Assembly (NCBI RefSeq): GCF_001654915.1
Contig: NZ_LXEQ01000019.1
Source of the DNA: Buttiauxella ferragutiae
Lineage (GTDB): Bacteria > Pseudomonadota > Gammaproteobacteria > Enterobacterales > Enterobacteriaceae
Strand: one strand, 5' to 3'
Length of the DNA stretch: 64,000 nt
In this document: in pieces, positions 26,217-36,058 of the stretch
How the letters are laid out: each line of letters opens with the position of its first letter
Position numbering within the stretch: the first letter of the stretch is position 1
The notes under the pieces: generated by a model
What the model was told of the DNA's origin: nothing
The model's input: only the letters and a program-made list of their open reading frames with translations
The model's database searches: none
Program-made: the position numbers and the translations under genes

Positions 26217-27215
26217 ATGCGAATGAAGATTAAGAACCTCTTACTAACGTTGTGTGCCTCGCTTGTTCTAACCAGTGCCTGCAGTATCGCCAAAGAAGTT
26301 AAAATCGGCATGGCAATTGATGATTTACGCCTGGAACGCTGGCAGAAAGACCGCGATATTTTTGTTAAGAAAGCCGAATCTTTGGGAGCGAAAGTCTTTG
26401 TACAGTCCGCGAATGGCAACGAAGAAACGCAAATGTCGCAAATAGAAAACATGATCAACCGTGGCGTGGATGTGCTGGTCATTATTCCTTATAACGGTCA
26501 GGTATTGAGCAACGTGATTGCCGAAGCCAAAAGAGAGGGCATAAAAGTATTAGCTTATGATCGCATGATTAATAATGCCGACATTGATTATTATATTTCA
26601 TTTGATAATGAAAAAGTCGGTGAGCTTCAGGCACAAAGCATTGTTAATAAAGTACCTTCTGGTAATTATTTCCTGATGGGCGGTTCGCCAGTTGATAATA
26701 ATGCGAAGTTATTCCGTCAAGGGCAGATGAAAGTATTAAAACCATATATTGATAGCGGGAAAATAAAAGTCGTCGGCGATCAATGGGCTGATGGTTGGTT
26801 GCCTGAAAACGCATTGAAAATCATGGAAAATGCGCTAACGGCTAATAACAATAAAATTGATGCGGTTGTGGCATCAAATGATGCGACAGCTGGTGGGGCA
26901 ATCCAGGCGTTAAGTGCGCAAGGGTTGGCGGGCAAAGTGGCCATTTCTGGGCAAGACGCCGATTTAGCCGGTGTAAAACGTATTATCGCCGGTACGCAGA
27001 CCATGACGGTTTATAAGCCAATCACCCAACTCGCAAATACAGCAGCGGAAATTGCCGTTGAACTGGGCGAGGGCAAACAACCGGCATCGGATGCCAAGCT
27101 GAATAATGGCGTTAAAGATGTCCCTTCACGCCTTCTTACTCCAATCGAAGTCGACAAAGCTAATATCGACAGCACCATTGTGGCTGACGGTTTCCACAAA
27201 AAGAGCGAGCTATAA
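26217..27215 (+). CDS. xylF: D-xylose-binding periplasmic protein XylF
   Basis: The periplasmic xylose receptor for the XylGH transporter. It is 332 aa from ATG 26217 (AGG 9 nt upstream); ATG 26223 gives the E. coli-like MKIKN start and is also possible. The signal peptide is LLLTLCASLVLTSACSIA, then KEVKIGMAIDDLRLERW. A type I binding fold follows, with EETQMSQIENMINRGVDVLVI. A Cys lies near the cleavage site but lacks the Leu at -3 of a lipobox, so I do not call a lipoprotein. Confidence 0.95.
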   Translation: MRMKIKNLLLTLCASLVLTSACSIAKEVKIGMAIDDLRLERWQKDRDIFVKKAESLGAKVFVQSANGNEETQMSQIENMINRGVDVLVIIPYNGQVLSNVIAEAKREGIKVLAYDRMINNADIDYYISFDNEKVGELQAQSIVNKVPSGNYFLMGGSPVDNNAKLFRQGQMKVLKPYIDSGKIKVVGDQWADGWLPENALKIMENALTANNNKIDAVVASNDATAGGAIQALSAQGLAGKVAISGQDADLAGVKRIIAGTQTMTVYKPITQLANTAAEIAVELGEGKQPASDAKLNNGVKDVPSRLLTPIEVDKANIDSTIVADGFHKKSEL

Positions 27216-27273
27216 CCTGCTGCGCCCGTGTTTTCCCACGGGCGCTATCCTGTAACCAGGTAAAGGAGGGGCT

Positions 27274-28815
27274 ATGCCTTGTTTACTGGAAATGAAAAAT
27301 ATCACCAAGACCTTCGGCGTCGTGAAGGCGGTTGATAGTGTCAGCCTGTCAGTAGATTCCGGAGAGGTGATGTCACTTTGTGGTGAAAATGGCTCCGGCA
27401 AATCCACGCTGATGAAAGTACTTTGCGGTATTTACCCTTACGGCAGCTACGAGGGTGAAATCTGGTTTGCCGGGGAAAAACTGCAGGCGAGCCATATCCG
27501 CGACACCGAACGCAAAGGTATTGCGATCATTCACCAGGAATTGGCGCTGGTTAAGCATTTGACGGTGCTGGAAAATATTTTCCTTGGGGCAGAAATTTCA
27601 CGGCATGGTGTGCTGGACTACGACAGCATGACCCTTCGTTGCCAAAAGTTGCTCGCGCAGGTGAGCTTAAATATCTCTCCGGATACCCGCGTAGGGTCGC
27701 TTGGGCTGGGGCAGCAACAACTGGTCGAAATTGCCAAAGCGCTGAATAAACAGGTGCGATTGCTGATTCTCGACGAGCCAACGGCCTCGTTAACAGAGCA
27801 AGAAACGGCGGTGCTGCTGGGAATTATTCGGGACCTGCAAGCGCACGGCATCGCCTGTGTATATATCTCCCACAAGCTCAATGAAGTTAAAGCGATTTCC
27901 GATACCATTTGCGTTATCCGCGACGGAAAACCGATTGGTACACGCGATGCAGCACTCATGCAGGAAGAAGACATCATTACCATGATGGTTGGGCGTGAGT
28001 TAACCGCGCTCTACCCAAATGAGCCGCATCAGACCGGTGATGAAATTCTTCGCGTTGAGCATCTCACTGCCTGGCATCCCGTCAACCGGCATATCAAACG
28101 CGTCAACGATATTTCATTTTCACTGCACAAAGGCGAAATCCTTGGAATAGCGGGGCTGGTTGGCGCAGGGCGAACCGAAGCAGTTCAGTGCCTGTTCGGC
28201 GTTTGGCCCGGGAAATCTGAAGGTCGTATTTTCATTGATAACGAACCTGTCGCTATCAGCAATTGCCAGCAAGCTATTGCCCACGGTATTGCCATGGTGC
28301 CTGAAGATCGAAAAAGAGATGGCATCGTGCCGATTATGGCGGTAGGGCAAAACATCACCCTTGCCGCCTTGAATCAGTTTTCTGGGGCTCTCACTCACCT
28401 TGATGACGCCGCAGAACTTAACTGCATCCTGCAATCAATTGAGCGGTTAAAAGTGAAAACTTCATCGCCTGATTTGGCTATTGGTCGCCTGAGTGGTGGT
28501 AATCAGCAAAAAGCAATTCTGGCGCGCTGTCTGCTGCTCAATCCTCGCATCCTGATTCTGGATGAACCCACGCGCGGCATTGATATCGGTGCGAAATATG
28601 AAATCTACAAACTGATTAACCAACTGGTGCAGCAAGGCATTGCGGTGATTGTTATCTCATCTGAATTGCCGGAAGTGCTCGGTCTGAGTGACAGAGTGCT
28701 GGTGATGCACGAGGGGCGAATCAAAGCCGACCTGATTAATAACAATTTGACCCAGGAACAGGTTATGGAAGCTGCACTGAGGAGCGAAAAGCATGTCGAA
28801 AAGCAATCCGTCTGA
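27274..28815 (+). CDS. xylG: D-xylose ABC transporter ATPase XylG
   Basis: A tandem ATPase of the xylose importer, 513 aa as in E. coli. The first domain has Walker A GENGSGKST at 37-45, signature LGLGQQQLVEIAKAL and LLILDEPTASLT. The second domain has the degenerate P-loop GLVGAGRTE usual in sugar importers, signature LSGGNQQKAILARC and ILILDEPTRGIDIG. AAAGGAGG precedes the ATG. It overlaps xylH by 23 nt. Confidence 0.97.
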   Translation: MPCLLEMKNITKTFGVVKAVDSVSLSVDSGEVMSLCGENGSGKSTLMKVLCGIYPYGSYEGEIWFAGEKLQASHIRDTERKGIAIIHQELALVKHLTVLENIFLGAEISRHGVLDYDSMTLRCQKLLAQVSLNISPDTRVGSLGLGQQQLVEIAKALNKQVRLLILDEPTASLTEQETAVLLGIIRDLQAHGIACVYISHKLNEVKAISDTICVIRDGKPIGTRDAALMQEEDIITMMVGRELTALYPNEPHQTGDEILRVEHLTAWHPVNRHIKRVNDISFSLHKGEILGIAGLVGAGRTEAVQCLFGVWPGKSEGRIFIDNEPVAISNCQQAIAHGIAMVPEDRKRDGIVPIMAVGQNITLAALNQFSGALTHLDDAAELNCILQSIERLKVKTSSPDLAIGRLSGGNQQKAILARCLLLNPRILILDEPTRGIDIGAKYEIYKLINQLVQQGIAVIVISSELPEVLGLSDRVLVMHEGRIKADLINNNLTQEQVMEAALRSEKHVEKQSV

Positions 28816-29974
28816 ACTGAAACTCACGGCACCAGCAGCTTCACCTTTTGCGGGGTTGCGGGCGCTAAATCTACAGGTTTTTGTCATGATTGCCGCGATT
28901 GTGGTGATCATGTTGTTCTTTACCTGGACCACTGAAGGCGCCTATCTCAGCGCCAGAAACGTTTCCAACTTACTGCGCCAGACAGCCATTACCGGAATCC
29001 TGGCGGTCGGCATGGTATTCGTCATTATCTCTGCGGAAATTGACCTTTCTGTCGGCTCGATGATGGGCTTGCTGGGTGGTGTGGCGGCGATTTTTGATGT
29101 CTGGTTAGGCTGGCCGTTACCACTGACTATCGTCGTGACACTGGCGCTTGGTCTGGTGTTGGGGGCGTGGAACGGTTGGTGGGTGGCTTATCGCAAAGTC
29201 CCTTCGTTCATCGTCACGCTCGCCGGCATGTTGGCATTTCGTGGCGTTTTGATTGGCATTACCAACGGCACCACTGTTTCTCCAACCAGTGTCGATATGT
29301 CGCAAATCGGGCAAAGTTATCTGCCGGACGGCATTGGCTTTGGTATCGGTACTTTAGGGCTGGTCGCTTTTGTTGCCTGGCAATGGCGGATGCGTATTCG
29401 CCGTCAGGCTTTGGGGCTGGCAACACCAGCATCGACAGGCGTTGTCGGGCGGCAGGCTATCACCGCGGTCATCGTACTTGGCGCAATCTGGCTGCTCAAT
29501 GATTACCGCGGTGTGCCAACGCCGGTATTGATCCTCACGCTCTTACTGCTGGCTGGCATGTTTATGGCGACCCGCACTGCATTTGGGCGGCGCATTTATG
29601 CGATTGGCGGCAATATCGAAGCGGCACGACTTTCTGGTATTAATGTTGAGCGCACCAAGTTGGCCGTTTTCGCTATCAACGGGTTAATGGTAGCAATTGC
29701 CGGGTTGATTCTAAGCTCACGTCTGGGGGCTGGTTCACCGTCTGCCGGGAACATTGCTGAGCTTGATGCCATCGCCGCATGTGTGATCGGTGGCACCAGC
29801 CTTGCGGGAGGCGTGGGCAGCGTTGCCGGAGCGGTGATGGGCGCCTTTATCATGGCTTCTCTGGATAACGGAATGAGCATGATGGATGTGCCCACGTTCT
29901 GGCAATACATCGTCAAAGGGGCGATTTTGCTGCTGGCGGTATGGATGGATTCGGCGACCAAGCGCCGCGCATAA
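28793..29974 (+). CDS. xylH: D-xylose ABC transporter permease XylH
   Basis: The inner-membrane channel of the xylose importer, of the RbsC-like BPD_transp_2 family. It has 393 aa, the E. coli length, with about ten hydrophobic segments. Family motifs EIDLSVGSMMGLLGG and GGTSLAGGVGSVAGAVMGA are present. The start lies within xylG (23-nt overlap), with ACTGAGGAGCGAAAAGC as ribosome site. Confidence 0.96.
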   Translation: MSKSNPSELKLTAPAASPFAGLRALNLQVFVMIAAIVVIMLFFTWTTEGAYLSARNVSNLLRQTAITGILAVGMVFVIISAEIDLSVGSMMGLLGGVAAIFDVWLGWPLPLTIVVTLALGLVLGAWNGWWVAYRKVPSFIVTLAGMLAFRGVLIGITNGTTVSPTSVDMSQIGQSYLPDGIGFGIGTLGLVAFVAWQWRMRIRRQALGLATPASTGVVGRQAITAVIVLGAIWLLNDYRGVPTPVLILTLLLLAGMFMATRTAFGRRIYAIGGNIEAARLSGINVERTKLAVFAINGLMVAIAGLILSSRLGAGSPSAGNIAELDAIAACVIGGTSLAGGVGSVAGAVMGAFIMASLDNGMSMMDVPTFWQYIVKGAILLLAVWMDSATKRRA

Positions 29975-29990
29975 GAGTGTGCAAAGGATC

Positions 29991-30021
29991 ACAATGCCGG
30001 GGCCAGGTTCCCCGGCATTGT
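29991..30021 (+). other. Strong hairpin between xylH and xylR
   Basis: A 12-bp stem ACAATGCCGGGG / CCCCGGCATTGT with loop CCAGGTT and no T-run. It may cap the xylFGH message or limit read-through into xylR. Confidence 0.6.
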
Positions 30022-30070
30022 TACAGTTATGGTATTGCACATACGGTTTTGTCATCAGGAATGAAAAAGT

Positions 30071-31249
30071 ATGTTTGAGAAACGTCATCGCATTACGTTG
30101 TTATTCAATGCCAATAAAGCCTACGACCGCCAGGTGGTGGAAGGGGTTGGCGAATATTTGCAGGCGTCTCAATCTGAGTGGGACATTTTTATTGAAGAGG
30201 ATTTCCGCGCTCGTATCGATAACATCAAAGAGTGGTTGGGCGATGGGGTGATTGCCGATTTCGATGATGCGCAAATCCAGCGTTTGCTCGACGGTGCTGA
30301 CGTTCCAATTGTGGGTGTCGGTGGGTCATATCATTTACCCGAACATTATCCACCAGTGCATTACATCGCCACTGATAACCACGCATTAGTAGAAAGTGCA
30401 TTTCTGCATCTTAAGGAGAAGGGCGTTCAGCGTTTTGCATTCTATGGTCTGCCGAACTCGAGCGGTAAACGCTGGGCAATGGAGCGCGAATATGCCTTTA
30501 ACCAACTGGTGGCGAAAGAAAAATACCGAGGTGTGGTTTATCAGGGAATAGAAACGGCGCCGGAAAACTGGCAACACGCGCAAAATCGTTTAGCTGATTG
30601 GGTGCAAACGCTGCCTCCACAGACTGGGATTATCGCGGTGACAGATGCTCGTGCGCGGCATCTGCTGCAAGTCTGTGAACATCTGCATATTCCAGTGCCG
30701 GAGAAGCTGTGTGTGATTGGCATTGATAACGAAGAGCTGACGCGTTACTTGTCACGTGTAGCACTTTCATCGGTCGCACAAGGGACAAGGCAAATGGGGT
30801 ATCAGGCGGCCAAATTACTGCATCGCTTGATGGACAACGAACCGCTCGCCTTACAAAGAGTTCTGGTGCCACCGGTACGCGTGGTCGAACGGCGCTCAAC
30901 GGATTACCGTTCTTTGCACGACCCTGCCGTGATTCAGGCCATGCACTACATCCGTAATCACGCCTGCAAAGGGATAAAAGTGGAACAGGTGTTGGATGCG
31001 GTGGGGATCTCGCGTTCAAACCTGGAGAAGCGTTTCAAAGAGGAAGTTGGCGAGACGATTCATGCAATGATTCACGCCGAAAAACTGGAAAAAGCGCGCA
31101 GCTTGTTGGTCTCTACATCCTTGTCGATCAACGAAATATCGCAGATGTGTGGTTATCCCTCACTGCAGTATTTCTATTCAGTGTTTAAGAAAGAATATGA
31201 CGCGACGCCGAAGGAACACCGCGAAAGGTATAGCGAAATATTAGTCTGA
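30071..31249 (+). CDS. xylR: Xylose operon activator XylR
   Basis: A xylose-responsive activator of xylAB and xylFGH. It has 392 aa, as in E. coli. The N-terminal ligand domain is LacI/PBP-like (about 1-270, with VVEGVGEYLQASQSEWDIF and VIGIDNEELTRYLSRVALSS). The C-terminal AraC-type double HTH is about 285-385, with VLDAVGISRSNLEKRFKEEVG and INEISQMCGYPSLQYFYSVFKKEY. It lies downstream of xylFGH and may be co-transcribed or have its own weak promoter. Confidence 0.97.
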   Translation: MFEKRHRITLLFNANKAYDRQVVEGVGEYLQASQSEWDIFIEEDFRARIDNIKEWLGDGVIADFDDAQIQRLLDGADVPIVGVGGSYHLPEHYPPVHYIATDNHALVESAFLHLKEKGVQRFAFYGLPNSSGKRWAMEREYAFNQLVAKEKYRGVVYQGIETAPENWQHAQNRLADWVQTLPPQTGIIAVTDARARHLLQVCEHLHIPVPEKLCVIGIDNEELTRYLSRVALSSVAQGTRQMGYQAAKLLHRLMDNEPLALQRVLVPPVRVVERRSTDYRSLHDPAVIQAMHYIRNHACKGIKVEQVLDAVGISRSNLEKRFKEEVGETIHAMIHAEKLEKARSLLVSTSLSINEISQMCGYPSLQYFYSVFKKEYDATPKEHRERYSEILV

Positions 31250-31264
31250 TGAATGCTTTAGGGC

Positions 31265-31292
31265 AAAAAAAACGCCTTCAATATGAAGGCGT
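31265..31292 (-). terminator. Terminator of bax (minus strand)
   Basis: ACGCCTTCA / TGAAGGCGT, a 9-bp stem with a 3-nt loop. On the minus strand it is followed by eight Ts (the A-run at 31265-31272). It sits between convergent xylR and bax. Confidence 0.85.
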
Positions 31293-31330
31293 GAATTTAT
31301 TACTTATTATTAACAATCTATTTTAATTAT

Positions 31331-32164
31331 TTAGTTCGGTGCCATAAAACGCTGATTGGTTTGGTACATCGCAAATAGATAGTTGTTATAGCTACTACCC
31401 TTCGTGGAATACCCTTTCAGCTTATGAATCATATTGCTGGCTGTAACTTCTTGATCCGCTTTGCGCAATTGGGCGCGTGATTTACGGAAAGACTTATAGG
31501 CCGGATGCGTATTCAGATTTGTTACGTAAGAGTTAACGCCTTCTTTAACTGAATCGTAATGCAAATAGCCTTTTACTTTGCCTGGTTCGCTGTTGCAATG
31601 GCGCTTGCTGCACTTCATGCCAAACAAGTTGTTATTGCTACGCGCGAGTTTAGACGTACCCCAGCCACTCTCGGCTGCGGCCATCGTTGCTACCATATTG
31701 GTAGGAATGATGTCGACTTTTTCCATCAGTGTGTTCCACGGCACGCGCTTAGTATTACCGTTCCACGCAATTTTATAGCGCTTAGTAATATCTTTCAGAC
31801 GCGTACGCTCTGATGGTGACCAACGCTGCTCATACTGTTTAGAAACCAACCAGTTACGGTCAGCAGTGATGGCGGCATTTTGGCTCTTAATATATGGCAT
31901 GACCGTCCGGAGAAACGCTTTTTTTCTAGGTGTTCCGGAAGGGTATTTTCGCAAATCAGGGAGCGATGCAATTTCACTATTGCGAGAATACTCTTTCTTA
32001 CTACTTGCCAATTTCTTACTTTGTGTATTCGTGCTTTTTGTCTGAACTAAAGGGGCTTTATGCGATTTTGGCTCATGTTTACTTGCTAATACCCCAGCTG
32101 AAAAACTGAAGGTCAGTAACATAAGTATCGCAGCCCCAAATCGTCGGATTGGGGTTGATATCAT
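31331..32164 (-). CDS. bax: Bax, putative periplasmic glucosaminidase
   Basis: A predicted N-acetylglucosaminidase-like (GH73-type) cell wall enzyme; the physiological role is not established. It has 277 aa (E. coli 274). A signal peptide covers residues 1-27 (ILMLLTFSFSAGVLA), then a basic, Ser/Lys-rich linker to about residue 60. The catalytic domain contains MVATMAAAESGWGTSKLAR with the expected catalytic Glu, and NNLFGMKC. It lies between xylR and malS, as in E. coli. Confidence 0.9.
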   Translation of the reverse strand: MISTPIRRFGAAILMLLTFSFSAGVLASKHEPKSHKAPLVQTKSTNTQSKKLASSKKEYSRNSEIASLPDLRKYPSGTPRKKAFLRTVMPYIKSQNAAITADRNWLVSKQYEQRWSPSERTRLKDITKRYKIAWNGNTKRVPWNTLMEKVDIIPTNMVATMAAAESGWGTSKLARSNNNLFGMKCSKRHCNSEPGKVKGYLHYDSVKEGVNSYVTNLNTHPAYKSFRKSRAQLRKADQEVTASNMIHKLKGYSTKGSSYNNYLFAMYQTNQRFMAPN

Positions 32165-32390
32165 TAGATCTCCTGGTCGGATCGTTACGTTGCCAGTGCC
32201 TTAATTGTCGAAGGTTTCGAAAAAAGGAAAGGCAGATACTAACAAAAATAGACCTCTTGAGCACCAAAAGAAATAATCCGATTCTTAAATGATGTCACGT
32301 ACGAACTTCTTATGACGGCAAAAAGTGTCATATTTTGCGATGGTTATCCCATATTTTATTGAATTGATACCGCCATCACTCACCCTATTA

Positions 32391-32422
32391 TCTCCTCCCC
32401 AGCTATCCATTTTGGGGATGAA
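32391..32422 (+). promoter_or_regulatory. Two MalT-type boxes upstream of malS
   Basis: TCTCCTCCCC (32391-32400) is the reverse of GGGGAGGAGA, and GGGGATGAA lies at 32414-32422. Both fit the MalT box GGGGA(G/T)GAGG with one or two changes. malS is in the E. coli maltose regulon. The pair stands 57-88 nt before the start codon. Confidence 0.7.
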
Positions 32423-32478
32423 CTCTGCGACTAAAAATAGTGCCACACTGGATAAAAGATAATCGCGGGCTTAACCCT

Positions 32479-34497
32479 ATGAAAAAATTACCTCTGTTGT
32501 TTCTTTTGTTTCCAGGCCTTGCGCAATCCGCATGGACAGCCCCTGGAATCCCTGCGTTCAAAGAGCAAACTGCAGGCGTCTTTGTCAGTGAGGCAAAGCT
32601 GTCAAAAGGCACACTCCCGCTGAGCTTGAAACTCAACCAGACCTGCTGGCAGCCCGCAGAATCCATTAAACTGAATCAGGCACTTTCGTTAAAACCTTGC
32701 GAGGGCGAGGCACCCGTGTGGCGGCTATTCCGGGACGGCGAATACCAGATTCAAATTGACACCCGCAGCGGTACTCCCACGCTTAGCCTGGGTATTAATA
32801 GCGAAGCGCAAGCTGTGCCAGTTGATGTGACTCGCCAGTGCCCTAAATGGGACGGCCAACCGCTCACTGTTGATGTCAGCAAAACTTTTGCTGAGGGCAG
32901 CGAAGTGCGCGATTTCTACAGCGGTGCGACGGCAACGGTCAAACAAGGCCAGATTACCCTGATGCCTGCCGCAAACAGCAATGGCCTGTTGCTGCTGGAA
33001 TCCGCGAGCACCAAACAGGCGGCACCGTTTAGCTGGCACAATGCCACCGTTTACTTTGTGCTGACCGACCGTTTTGAAAATGGTAATCCAAAAAACGACA
33101 ACAGCTATGGCCGCCGCAAAGATGGAATGCAAGAAATCGGCACGTTCCACGGCGGTGACCTCGCGGGGTTAACTCAAAAGCTCGATTACCTGCAGAAACT
33201 GGGCGTGAACGCGTTGTGGATTAGCTCGCCGCTGGAACAAATCCACGGCTGGGTGGGCGGCGGTACCAAAGGGGATTTCCCGCACTACGCCTACCACGGC
33301 TACTACACAATGGACTGGACCAAACTCGATGGCAATATGGGCACCGAGGATGAATTACGCACGTTAGTGGATGAAGCCCATAAGCGCGGGATGCGTATCC
33401 TGTTCGACATTGTGATGAACCACACCGGCTACGCAACGCTTGCCGATATGCAGGAGTATCAGTTTGGCGCGCTCTACCTTCAGGGGGATGAGCTGACGAA
33501 AACCCTCGGTCAACACTGGACGAACTGGAAGCCAGGTCCGGGACAAAGCTGGCACTCATTTAATGATTACATCAATTTTGGCGATAAAGCAGCCTGGCAA
33601 AACTGGTGGGGTAAAAACTGGATCCGTACCGATATTGGCGATTACGACAGCCCAGGTTTTGATGACTTAACTATGTCGCTGGCGTTCCTGCCGGATTTGA
33701 AAACGGAATCCACGCAAGCGGCGGGTTTGCCGATTTTTTACCGTCATAAACCTGATACTCACGCTAAAGAAATTGCGGGCGATACGGTGCGAGATTATCT
33801 GACTCATTGGCTGAGCCAGTGGGTGCGTGATTACGGCATTGATGGTTTCCGGGTCGATACCGCGAAACATGTCGAAAAAGCAGCCTGGCAGCAACTTAAA
33901 GAACAGTCGGTTAGCGCACTGGCTGAATGGAAAAAAGCCAATCCAGAGAAGAAGCTGGATGACACCCCTTTCTGGATGACCGGAGAATCCTGGGGGCATG
34001 GTGTGATGAAAAGCGATTACTACAACAGCGGCTTTGACGCGATGATCAACTTTGATTACCAGGAACAAGCGGCAAAAGCGGTGGATTGTTTATCGAATAT
34101 CGATCTCACCTGGCAGCAAATGGCGACTAAGTTGCAGGATTTTAATGTTCTTAGCTACCTTTCGTCGCACGATACCCGCCTGTTCCGCGAGGGTGGCCAG
34201 CGTGCTGCAGAGTTACTGCTTTTAGCTCCGGGGGCAGTACAGATTTTCTATGGTGATGAAACAGAACGCCCGTTTGGCCCAACAGGTTCTGACCCGCTGC
34301 AAGGTACGCGTTCAGATATGAACTGGGGGGAAAATCTGGCAACGCTCGCGCACTGGCAGAAAATCAGCCAGTTCCGCGAACGTCATCCGGCAGTGGGGGC
34401 GGGCAAGCAGAATACGGTGAGTATGAAGCAAGGCTATGGCTTCAGCCGTCAGGCGGGCGATGACAAAGTGATGGTGGTTTGGGCGGGGAACCAGTAA
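32479..34497 (+). CDS. malS: Periplasmic alpha-amylase MalS
   Basis: A periplasmic endo-acting alpha-amylase that releases maltohexaose and shorter dextrins for the maltose system. It has 672 aa from ATG 32479 (E. coli 676). The signal peptide is MKKLPLLFLLFPGLAQSA. An N-terminal non-catalytic part runs to about residue 190, then the GH13 barrel begins at WHNATVYFVLTDRFENG. Conserved blocks are DIVMNHTGY, GFRVDTAKH (nucleophile Asp), WMTGESWGHG (acid/base Glu) and LSSHDTR. A GTG 39 nt upstream is in frame but gives a non-signal N-terminus. Confidence 0.96.
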   Translation: MKKLPLLFLLFPGLAQSAWTAPGIPAFKEQTAGVFVSEAKLSKGTLPLSLKLNQTCWQPAESIKLNQALSLKPCEGEAPVWRLFRDGEYQIQIDTRSGTPTLSLGINSEAQAVPVDVTRQCPKWDGQPLTVDVSKTFAEGSEVRDFYSGATATVKQGQITLMPAANSNGLLLLESASTKQAAPFSWHNATVYFVLTDRFENGNPKNDNSYGRRKDGMQEIGTFHGGDLAGLTQKLDYLQKLGVNALWISSPLEQIHGWVGGGTKGDFPHYAYHGYYTMDWTKLDGNMGTEDELRTLVDEAHKRGMRILFDIVMNHTGYATLADMQEYQFGALYLQGDELTKTLGQHWTNWKPGPGQSWHSFNDYINFGDKAAWQNWWGKNWIRTDIGDYDSPGFDDLTMSLAFLPDLKTESTQAAGLPIFYRHKPDTHAKEIAGDTVRDYLTHWLSQWVRDYGIDGFRVDTAKHVEKAAWQQLKEQSVSALAEWKKANPEKKLDDTPFWMTGESWGHGVMKSDYYNSGFDAMINFDYQEQAAKAVDCLSNIDLTWQQMATKLQDFNVLSYLSSHDTRLFREGGQRAAELLLLAPGAVQIFYGDETERPFGPTGSDPLQGTRSDMNWGENLATLAHWQKISQFRERHPAVGAGKQNTVSMKQGYGFSRQAGDDKVMVVWAGNQ

Positions 34498-34503
34498 ATG
34501 ATG

Positions 34504-34571
34504 GCGGATGACGCTGCGCTTATCCGCCCTACAAATTCCCCGTAGGCCGGATAAGCGCAGCGTCATCCGGC
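34504..34571. repeat. BIME between malS and avtA
   Basis: Inverted REP units GCGGATGACGCTGCGCTTAT to CCTAC (34504-34532) and GTAGGCCGGATAAGCGCAGC ending in CCGGC (34571). Confidence 0.88.
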
Positions 34572-34712
34572 GGAAAAATATCAGCACTTAATGCTTTTAA
34601 TATGAATTAAAGCAGCATATTGACCACGAGACGCTAATCTTAATGCGTTTGCACCGCGTCTTTTACGGCGTTATGGTTAGCCTCTTTTGATGGTCAAAGA
34701 CAGATCTACGTT

Positions 34713-35966
34713 ATGACGTTTTCACTTTTCGGCGACAAATTTACCCGCCATGCAGGCATTACCCGCCTGATGGAGGATCTGAACGATGGTCTGCGCACGC
34801 CTGGAGCGATCATGCTCGGCGGTGGTAATCCTGCGCAAATTCCTGCAATGAATGACTACTTCCAGGATCTGCTGGCAGACATGCTGGCAAACGGGAAAAT
34901 GACCGACGCTCTCTGTAATTACGATGGTCCGCAGGGGAAAAGTGAGTTACTTGACGCGCTTGCGGATATGCTGCGCAAAGAATTAGGTTGGGATATTACT
35001 CCGCAGAATATTGCACTGACAAATGGTAGTCAGAGCGCGTTTTTCTACTTGTTTAACTTGTTTGCTGGCCGTTATGCCGATGGCAGTACCAAAAAGGTGT
35101 TGTTCCCATTGGCACCGGAATACATCGGTTATGCTGATTCCGGCCTTGAAGAAGACCTGTTTGTTTCGACGCGTCCTAATATTGAACTGTTGCCCGAAGG
35201 CCAGTTTAAATATCACGTAGATTTTGAACATCTGCATATCGGCCCTGATACCGGGATGATTTGCGTCTCACGCCCGACCAACCCAACGGGCAACGTGATT
35301 ACCGATGAAGAGCTGATCAAACTCGATGCGCTGGCCAATCAACACGGTATTCCGCTGGTTATTGATAACGCGTATGGCGTTCCATTCCCGGGGATTATTT
35401 TTAGTGAAGCCCGCCCGCTGTGGAACCCAAACATCATCTTGTGCATGAGCCTGTCCAAACTGGGCTTGCCGGGTAGCCGTTGTGGCATCATCATCGCCAA
35501 TGACAAAATCATCTCAGCTATCAGTAACATGAATGGGATTATCAGTCTGGCGCCGGGTGGTGTTGGCCCGGCAATGGCGTGTGAGATGATCAAGCGTAAC
35601 GATTTGCTGCGCTTGTCCGAAACCGTTATCAAACCGTTCTATTATCAGCGCGTTCAGGACACGATCGCGATTATTCGTCGCTATTTGTCACCAGAACGCT
35701 GCTTAATTCACAAACCAGAAGGGGCGATCTTCCTGTGGTTGTGGTTTAAAGACCTGCCGATCTCCACGGAATTGCTTTATCAGCGCCTGAAAAAACGCGG
35801 TGTGTTGATGGTGCCGGGGGATTATTTCTTCCCAGGGCTCGATAAACCGTGGCCGCACACGCATCAGTGCATGCGCATGAACTACGTGCCGGAGCCTGAG
35901 AAAATCGAAGCCGGTGTGAAGATTCTTGCCGAAGAGATTGAGCGGGCGTGGGCTGAAGCGAAGTAA
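34713..35966 (+). CDS. avtA: Valine-pyruvate aminotransferase AvtA (transaminase C)
   Basis: It transfers the amino group between alanine/pyruvate and valine/2-oxoisovalerate, linking alanine and branched-chain synthesis. A fold-type I PLP enzyme of 417 aa, the same as E. coli. SRPTNPTGNVI and VIDNAYG hold cofactor contacts; the Schiff-base Lys is in CMSLSKLGLPGSRCG, and the carboxylate-binding Arg lies near MRMNYV. The 140-nt leader holds only AT-rich sequence and an unassigned promoter. It is the last gene of the xyl-bax-malS-avtA block shared with E. coli. Confidence 0.97.
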   Translation: MTFSLFGDKFTRHAGITRLMEDLNDGLRTPGAIMLGGGNPAQIPAMNDYFQDLLADMLANGKMTDALCNYDGPQGKSELLDALADMLRKELGWDITPQNIALTNGSQSAFFYLFNLFAGRYADGSTKKVLFPLAPEYIGYADSGLEEDLFVSTRPNIELLPEGQFKYHVDFEHLHIGPDTGMICVSRPTNPTGNVITDEELIKLDALANQHGIPLVIDNAYGVPFPGIIFSEARPLWNPNIILCMSLSKLGLPGSRCGIIIANDKIISAISNMNGIISLAPGGVGPAMACEMIKRNDLLRLSETVIKPFYYQRVQDTIAIIRRYLSPERCLIHKPEGAIFLWLWFKDLPISTELLYQRLKKRGVLMVPGDYFFPGLDKPWPHTHQCMRMNYVPEPEKIEAGVKILAEEIERAWAEAK

Positions 35967-35977
35967 TTTGTGAAATG

Positions 35978-36044
35978 GCGGATGGCGCTAGCGCTTATCC
36001 GCCCTACAACGATTACCGTAGGTCATACAGCAGCGTCATCCGAC
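35978..36044. repeat. BIME between avtA and the nickel permease gene
   Basis: GCGGATGGCGCTAGCGCTTA to CCTAC (35978-36007) and GTAGGTCATACAGCAGCG to CCGAC (36018-36044), between convergent genes at the junction to the hydrogen island. Confidence 0.8.
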
Positions 36045-36058
36045 AATCCATAACCGAA

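Noticed and set aside
26217..26300. XylF as a lipoprotein (Cys near the signal cleavage site)
   Set aside because: The residues before Cys are Leu-Thr-Ser-Ala, with Thr rather than Leu at -3, and a normal signal peptidase I site follows.
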